A stretch of DNA of 64,000 bases, taken from Spirodela intermedia (lineage: Eukaryota; Streptophyta; Magnoliopsida; Alismatales; Araceae). The notes under the pieces were generated by a model, which was not told the origin of the DNA, did no database searches, and saw only the letters and a list, made by a program, of their open reading frames with translations. The position numbers were made by a program, and so were the translations under genes. Within the stretch, counting starts at the first letter, position 1. Each line of letters opens with the position of its first letter. Shown here piece by piece: positions 57,921 to 64,000 of this stretch. The stretch lies in NCBI GenBank assembly GCA_902729315.2, contig LR746268.1, forward strand, positions 3,217,501-3,281,500, given 5' to 3'.

Positions 57921-57928
57921 TGGGCCCA
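57921..57928. promoter_or_regulatory. Site II (TGGGCCCA) element upstream of MCM2
   Basis: Palindromic TGGGCCCA, the TCP-binding site II type common in promoters of growing-cell genes, about 205 bp from the MCM2 ATG. A G-box-like CCACGTGG lies further out at 57970–57977. Confidence 0.55.
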
Positions 57929-58113
57929 CCCCAAAACGTGGACCCCATCACCTACTTCCGGATTCACACCCACGTGGACAGTGAGGGATCCGTCGGTGGA
58001 TTTCTTTTTTTATTTTTTAAAGTGCCACACATTTCACTAAATGACTCAGACATCCCCATATAATTTTCTATATGGAATAAATTTTATATTATAATTTATT
58101 TATTTTGATATGA

Positions 58114-58740
58114 TTGCTAACAATAAGAGTTGGGAATTTTTTTCCAGACGCCAGCTTTTTAATGGGCTGGGCCCATCATGCACCCACTGGGTCTTCAGCC
58201 CGCCAGCCCATTAGGCTGGAAAAGAACGTTGTGGCTGATACTCCACAACGCGGCAGGCTCGCTTCTCCCATCCCTCCGCCTGCCGAGCAGGATCCCCTAC
58301 TGAAGCGGTGGCTAAGCGGAGCTAATGAAGACGAAGAGGACCGAGGAGCAGCCACGCTAGGCATGGTGAGGGGAAGAACTCTCTTCCAGAAGACCTGGAG
58401 ATGAAGCTTCGTATCCCAGGGGAGAGGAGGAAGTCGAAACGTGGGATGAAGACTGACCGTTCATGAATGAGTACGGAAAACAAGAGCCAGCGGCTGTTGC
58501 TCTTATCTAAGAGGGGAAGAACGAAGATGATGGCAGAATGGAGCTGGGGGGCCCGATTGAAAGCTGGAAGGGAAGAAGAAAAGAGAGGGGTCGGTTATTC
58601 TGTGGACTATCCAACGTAGGAGCTATTTATCCCAGGATAACATACCGATCCTTCTGGATGATCCCCCACCGACTTTATTTTTCTGAGGGGCGATGAGAAG
58701 GAATTTCTGAGAATGGGAGAGGAGGGAAGCACACTTTCGC
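58114..58740 (-). other. GC-rich island with TATA-like box and 62-codon frame, function unknown
   Basis: On the minus strand GGATAAATAGC (about 58622–58633) is followed by an ATG at 58364 opening a 62-codon Ser/Ala-rich frame to 58176 (MPSVAAPRSSSSS…). Several GGGCT/TGGGCC phrases lie at 58163–58220. I recognise no protein family. It could be a transposon promoter, a lost gene's 5' end or a small gene. Confidence 0.3.
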
Positions 58741-60343
58741 ACATAAAAGGAGTTTTTCAATGCATTTACGTCTACTTTAAATAAATAGTTCTTTTATTAA
58801 GTCATTATCATACCGCGCCGGCGAATAAAAGTAGTAAGTATTGAATAAAGCGAAGGTTATAATCACATCGGATTTATTTTTTTATTCTTGTTTACTTTAT
58901 ACAGAAATTATGGCGTTAGACAAGGTATGTAAATGTACTAGTAAACTGAGGATGATATAATTTCTGAAGTTCCCTTACCCATTAGAAGCATATATTAACT
59001 GAATAATTATATAACTATGTAATTACATATTATGTACTAACTACATTATTGAAACCCAGTATTCATGAATCAAAGTAAAATGAAAATGTGAACATTAATA
59101 CAAAGCCCCCCCCCCCCCCCCCTTTTCCTTTCTCTGCCAAGATTATCACCATCCTATGAAGAAGGAATAATTTTCATTACCTACTAAATGTATCATAATA
59201 TAGCGGAGGACATCATAAAAATTATGATTAATGGAGACGCTTTAATGTACTTTGACAAATTGAGATTTATTTTATGGCTTTAAATATAGTGCTTTGGCTG
59301 ACATCTGATGAAATGAGACTTTATTTGATCATCCTATGAATCTTACAATTCTCTCTAGGAAGTCTAGTTTCATTAGATTGAAACTATGCTGTCAACCTGC
59401 CAAATACAAATGTGTTTTTAGTAAAAAAATTACGTTACAGTAAAATGGATACTCATGTGTTATGAAGTTATAGATAATTTTTTGAAATTTTGTGAAGTCC
59501 TTTAGTTGATTGTCTTGTTGATCATATCTATTTATATATTTTTTTTGGATTTTGGGTTTAAAGCAGGTGGGGTTCTTGGACGCTCATCCAAAGACTGCAT
59601 ATTCTCAGAATAGCTTACAAAATATGAAATACTCTTAATTTGACAAAGTCTAACAGTGACAATAAGATGAGCTGCATTTTGATTCGTCCATTAGGCATAC
59701 TCGTTGATCTAATTTTAAACTTATCTTAGTCCAAATCTTGCAAGACTCTAAAGGGATTATTGAGTTGGCTTAAGGAAACAGGTCAACTTTGTCACGACTT
59801 CATATTAGGACCATACTCCTGATTTGACCACAGCTTGGCATGTTTTTTAGCCGAGGAATGATGATCATGCCAGGACTCTGAACAAGGGTTTAAGGGATTG
59901 GATTCCATGACTTCAACCGGTAGGACATGATAACATTCCAACTTTTTGGTGACTGGTTTAACCACCTGATCGGATTCATACCATAGCTAGGTTGAGGAAA
60001 ATTCGGTTGATTAAACATTTAACACGTAGAGAAGCGTAACGATGATATGATTTCGCACAGGAATCTCGAAACTGTTCCGTATCTATCATCCATTGTTTCC
60101 GGATCACGTCACTGTATCAACATGATAATCTCATCAACTTCACCATGAGTGTCTCTACCGATCACGTTGAAAGATATTTCGTGGGAATTTTTCGGCCCAC
60201 GGGTTGAGAAATCAAGATTTACGAAAATTGTTGACCAACTCATCCGACAGTGTAAGAATTGGGGGTTGAGATCTCTTAATGGTTGTAGATGTCCGTCGCG
60301 CAAAAGGAACCTGGTCTCTTGGTTTCAAGCTAGGCCTCATCAA
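58741..60343. other. AT-rich spacer
   Basis: No coding or RNA gene recognised. Contains a run of 17 C residues at 59106–59122. Confidence 0.5.
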
Positions 60344-60834
60344 CTACGATGGACTGTCACGCAAGGCTGGAACATCAGACATGACGGTGATGCTATGGCT
60401 CGCGGAGGATACCTCATCCTTCATGGGGGACTTGATCCGGGATCTAGGTTCAGATCCGGCCTTGGTGGCGGTCTTCTTGGGTAGGAGCTTCTCGCCGATG
60501 TTGGGGAGGACAGCACCGCAGGCAATGGTGATCCCCGAAAACAACCTCGCCAGCTCCTCATCGTTCCTTACGGCCAGCAACAAGTGGAGAGGATGATCCG
60601 CTTCTTCTTGTTATCCCGCGCAGCGATCACGGCCAGTTCCAGAACGGAAATCTGTCGTCGCCGGAACTAATTACTCGAACCAGACCAAGACTGGAGAGAT
60701 ATCTGGGCGTCGGTGCCGACTCGTTTCGCATAGCGGTCCATCTTGAGGAGCCGCGCGAAGCGGGCGACGAGGAATTGCAGACCGGTCTTCACCGACTAGG
60801 GCACCTCCTTCTTCCCCGATCCCGCAGCTTCCAT
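60344..60834 (-). pseudogene. Histone H2A pseudogene
   Basis: Minus-strand text follows H2A from end to end. It starts MEAAGSGKKEVP and then has a TAG stop at 60796–60798. It continues SVKTGLQFLVARFARLLK (usual AGLQFPVGRIARFLK), a degraded VG-A-VYL block, [16 protein letters not shown], a frameshift near 60585–60592, then [13 protein letters not shown] and [16 protein letters not shown], and a tail with KSPMK that resembles the SPKK motif of plant H2A.W-type histones. It is not split by introns. The stop, the frameshift and the replaced core residues make it a pseudogene; a processed retrocopy is possible but no poly(A) tract was identified. Confidence 0.8.
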
Positions 60835-60883
60835 CCCCGCCGTCGGCAAGACGCCTCCCCCCCGCCCTCCTCCGCCATCTCTG

Positions 60884-60885
60884 CC

Positions 60886-60932
<47 letters not shown>
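60884..60932 (+). repeat. (CT)n microsatellite
   Basis: About 20 or more CT units with a few interruptions at the left end, just beyond the 5' side of the H2A pseudogene. Confidence 0.92.
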
Positions 60933-60934
<2 letters not shown>

Positions 60935-61530
60935 GCTGCGACTGGTTACGAATCGATGTTGACCAAAGGGCTTCTACCATCAATTAGCCCCAAGTGTCCC
61001 TAGTTTTAAGAGAATATAAAACTGGGTAGAATTTCGTAAAATGAATAAATTGGGAGGTTTTCTTCATAAATGTGTCTCAGACATCTTGACATGGGATATC
61101 CATTTTTTTGTGACATTATAAAATTAGTTTAATAGCATAATGGGCTCATGAATTTGATTTTTTAGTGTAAATAAAAAATTGCGTCCTTTTAATGACCACA
61201 ATATTTTTATTATTATTCATACAGGGCTTGGCCCCTCTTATCAAACCACAATATAATGTGGTTGTGAGCTAGCTTAGCAATATTAATAATTATTTGACAA
61301 ATTCTTTTATACCCGTAAGAAATTAAAGAAAACTTAGGAATAATATATTATTCATGTTTTTTACTAATGATTAGTGAAATGCTATGCGGTAATGGGACTA
61401 ATATTTTACGATTTATTAAATTAAATAAATACAGGATTTAGAACAATAATCTTATACTATATTATGTTGGAAATATATCTCTATTGACTAGTAGCGATGA
61501 GCGTATGTGAAGGTTGTCCACGCATGTCTC
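60935..61530. other. AT-rich spacer upstream of calnexin
   Basis: Apart from the microsatellite edge no gene-like text was recognised. It probably contains distal calnexin promoter sequence. Confidence 0.45.
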
Positions 61531-61539
61531 GTGACGTGG
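61518..61539 (+). promoter_or_regulatory. UPR-type bZIP site upstream of calnexin
   Basis: TGACGTGG (61532–61539) matches the core recognised by plant ER-stress bZIP factors (bZIP60/bZIP28 class), and CCACG lies 9 bp upstream (61518–61522). A reverse CCAAT box (ATTGG, about 61578) is nearby but not at canonical ERSE spacing. The position is about 310 bp upstream of the start codon of an ER-chaperone gene. Confidence 0.5.
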
Positions 61540-61612
61540 CGAGCTAAAATTTGCCTTTCACTACCTGGCATCTGTCCATTGGCTGTCGACAAGTCACTGA
61601 TGCCTCCCCCCC

Positions 61613-61628
61613 TTCTCTCTCTCTCTCT
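61613..61628 (+). repeat. (TC)n tract, probable calnexin 5' UTR or promoter
   Basis: Eight TC units following a C run about 220 bp upstream of the calnexin ATG; pyrimidine tracts of this kind are common around plant transcription starts. Confidence 0.7.
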
Positions 61629-61844
61629 ATCTCAACGCCTTTTGTTCTTGTACAGGGGAAAAAAGATTTACACTACCGTTCCTCTAGGGATACAAGTTAC
61701 CGATATCAGCCAGCTGCAATCGGTGAGATCGTCTACCCCGCCGTCAGATCTGTTCTTCTTTTGTCTCCCTATCTTGGAGTTTATCGGTTTTTAATCCGAC
61801 GCTAGCTTCTTCCCTGTCTCTTTTTCGTTGGTAGCTTCTTCGCC

Positions 61845-64000
61845 ATGATAGCGAGCAAAGGAATGGCGGCACGGTGGCTCTTTGTGGTCATGCTGGCTTG
61901 TTTCGCCGTACAGCAGCTCCTCGCTTCAGATCCGGTTGGTGGTTTTACGTTTTGCCTTAATTTTATGCTTTTTTTGTTGATCCTATGACCTAGTGCGCCA
62001 GGGTCGAGTGTGAGTCACTGATTTTAGATAGTTGAATTTTTGGTACATTTCTTTTTCTAATCACGAAAAAGTGTGGATCCTGATGCAGCTTTTCCTCGAG
62101 TCGTTCGACGAGACGTTCGAGGGGCGGTGGATCGTCTCGAAGAAGGATGACTATAAAGGTATTCCCCTCCCATTGGCGAGTTTTCCCTAGAAGGTCACGC
62201 AAGTTTTATTGTTAACCAAATAGGAGATGTCATGGGGTTTGACATCTCTGTTTAATCCGGATATGATGATTTGTACTGCCTCTTTGATATGCTGAGAAAG
62301 ACGCTCTCTGATTGTCGATCTCAGTGTATTATCCACTTTTCTCTTCACTAAAGACGTGTGGTATCTGTCTTTTGTAAATTCGATGGGATATCATGTTCAG
62401 ATTATTAAATGAGGAAATTTGTTTTCATATAGAGAAGCTGGGTGTGAAAACGACGGGGACATTTGTGACAAATTTTCTTCTGTTATTCTTTTGCTATCAG
62501 TGTAGTCACTTTGCAAGTATCAGGGTCTTCAAGAAATCTCTTTTAGCCTTTTGAAGAGATCTCAATTACATCGAAGGGATTGCAACATCATTTATCAACT
62601 TGTTAAGGCTATTTCCTTTCTCGTTCTCCTGAGACTTGCTGAAATTCTGCAATGGTTGCACAGTTGGTAGAGATCACGCAGTGACAATATTGTTATTTTC
62701 CGCTGAAATGAAAATCGTTTCAGATTGAGTTTTTTTTTAAAATTCCAAATATCTGCAAATTATTTTCTCCCATTTTCTTTGTGAAAATTATATACATATT
62801 ATGAAAATATGCATACTTGTGAGGGTCCATCAAAACTTTGTTACCTTTATGTTTCATCACTTTTCGATATCTCACCAGGAAAACTGGTTACACAAAACTA
62901 TAGTGGTGACTTTCTAGTCGGTTCCAAAGGGAAAGGATTTTTAAATGGTCCAAAGGCAGGTAGGGCCTCTGATTGCCTATGCTCCAGAATAGACTTTGAG
63001 AAACAAGAGAGTTTTGGGCATGTAGGGGCTCTGATTGTCTATGCTCCAGAATTCTCAGAGGGGTAGATTCTTGCTGGGTCTCTGAGGTTTAGTGAGAATG
63101 CCCTTTTTTTATTCCCCTGAAAGAGTTTATAAGCATGATGAGAGTGTATAATAAGATGAAAATCACAGAGACTTTTCATAAACAGTTACTGATGTGAAAT
63201 TCTCATGACTAAGCAAGGATCCCTCAAGAAGTCGGTAGCATGTACATTTTTATTGACTGATGTGGTTTCTAATGATGATGACAGTCTTTACCTTCTAGTT
63301 GTAGTCTCTTGAGGCGTGTGTGTGTGTGTGCGTGCCTGTGCATGTGCACGTAAGTGTTAGATATTATGAATGGGCGACATCTTGTGAGTGAGACATTTGG
63401 ATAATGTGACTTCAGATTTCTTGGGATTACCTGATGTAACAGACGTAGATTTTCCTTCCCAAGTTACTTGTATTTGCCTAATGTTACGGTATACTGTCCA
63501 TGGTTTGCCAATTTCGTTGCCTTTTATTATCGTGCGTCACAACCCACACATTTTGTGCTCAGGTACTTGGAAACATTCGAAGAGCGAGGGTCATGAGGAC
63601 CATGGTCTGCTTGTTAGCGAACCAGCAAAGAAGTACGCAATTGTAAAGGAACTTGACGAAGCTGTCAATCTCAAAGATGGAACCGTTGTTCTACAGTACG
63701 AGGTCCGCCTTCAGAACGGACTTGAATGTGGGGGAGCATACCTGAAGTATCTCCGACTGCAGGAAGCTGGATGGATTCCTAAAGAATTCGACAATGAGTC
63801 TCCTTACTCCATAATGTTTGGACCGGATAAATGTGGAGGCACCAATAAAGTGCATTTCATTCTCAAGCACAAGAACCCCAAGACTGGTGAATATGTGGAG
63901 CATCATCTCAAGTTCCCACCATCTGTCCCATATGACAAGCTGACTCATGTGTACACTGCCATCTTGAAGCCTGACAATGAGGTTAAGATTTTGATTGATG
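61845..64000 (+). CDS. CNX: Calnexin, 5' part of gene (ER lectin chaperone)
   Basis: Calnexin binds monoglucosylated N-glycans on newly made glycoproteins in the ER lumen and is anchored by a C-terminal membrane helix. Three exons are seen: 61845–61934, 62089–62158 and 63563 to the window end, in frame, giving about 199 residues. Exon 1 is a signal peptide with a hydrophobic core (WLFVVMLACFAV) ending near LLASDP. The start could also be the second Met (codon 7), which keeps the signal intact. LESFDETFEGRW opens the lectin domain. The two calreticulin-family signatures are present: ECGGAYLKYL (Cys about 109) and IMFGPDKCGG (Cys about 144), the pair that forms the lectin-domain disulfide. The P-domain, transmembrane helix and tail lie beyond the right edge, so calreticulin is excluded only by overall sequence likeness. 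Confidence 0.93.

Noticed and set aside
60149-60596. Plus-strand frames of 105–111 codons over the H2A pseudogene
   Set aside because: They are antisense shadows of the H2A remnant on the minus strand.

Overview
The window is nuclear DNA of a flowering plant. Every recognisable gene is split by GT–AG introns, the introns and spacers are AT-rich, and they carry decayed Ty1/copia and Ty3/gypsy LTR retrotransposons. The MCM2 and calnexin proteins read as angiosperm orthologues, and several MCM2 residues (for example the DADLDK and VQKALQK stretches) look monocot-like; the monocot assignment is an inference from memory, not a computed one.

Layout, left to right. 1–17.6 kb, minus strand: 5' two-thirds of a plastid signal peptide peptidase SppA gene (nine coding exons seen, 3' end beyond the left edge). 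Its intron 5 holds a 5.5 kb Ty1/copia element (6995–12505) in antisense orientation, itself interrupted by a 418 bp insertion. 17.6–21.05 kb: divergent spacer with short degenerate repeats. 21.05–46.44 kb, plus strand: a 19-exon gene for the TEX10/IPI1 ribosome-biogenesis protein. Its long introns hold a copia 3' fragment (34.7–35.2 kb), a deleted Ty3/gypsy element (41.86–44.48 kb) and some unclassified islands. 46.4–52.9 kb: spacer between convergent genes, mostly a decayed copia element on the minus strand whose reverse transcriptase block lies on the opposite strand. 52.96–57.72 kb, minus strand: complete 18-exon MCM2 gene with a pair of E2F sites upstream. 57.8–61.8 kb: spacer with a GC-rich island and a histone H2A pseudogene on the minus strand. 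61.85–64 kb, plus strand: first three exons of calnexin, continuing past the right edge.

The four host genes are ordinary housekeeping genes for unrelated tasks: plastid proteolysis, 60S subunit maturation, replication licensing and ER glycoprotein folding. Nothing suggests that they form a joint system. I found no convincing undescribed biological system. The more unusual points are the MCM2 start codon standing alone in its exon with an in-frame, stop-free intron 1, the strand-switched reverse transcriptase block in the 48.5–51.8 kb copia element, the nested insertion with a 5 bp target duplication inside the SppA-intron copia element, and the H2A pseudogene. All exon borders were set by eye from splice consensus, reading frame and remembered family sequences; no alignment or transcript was available.
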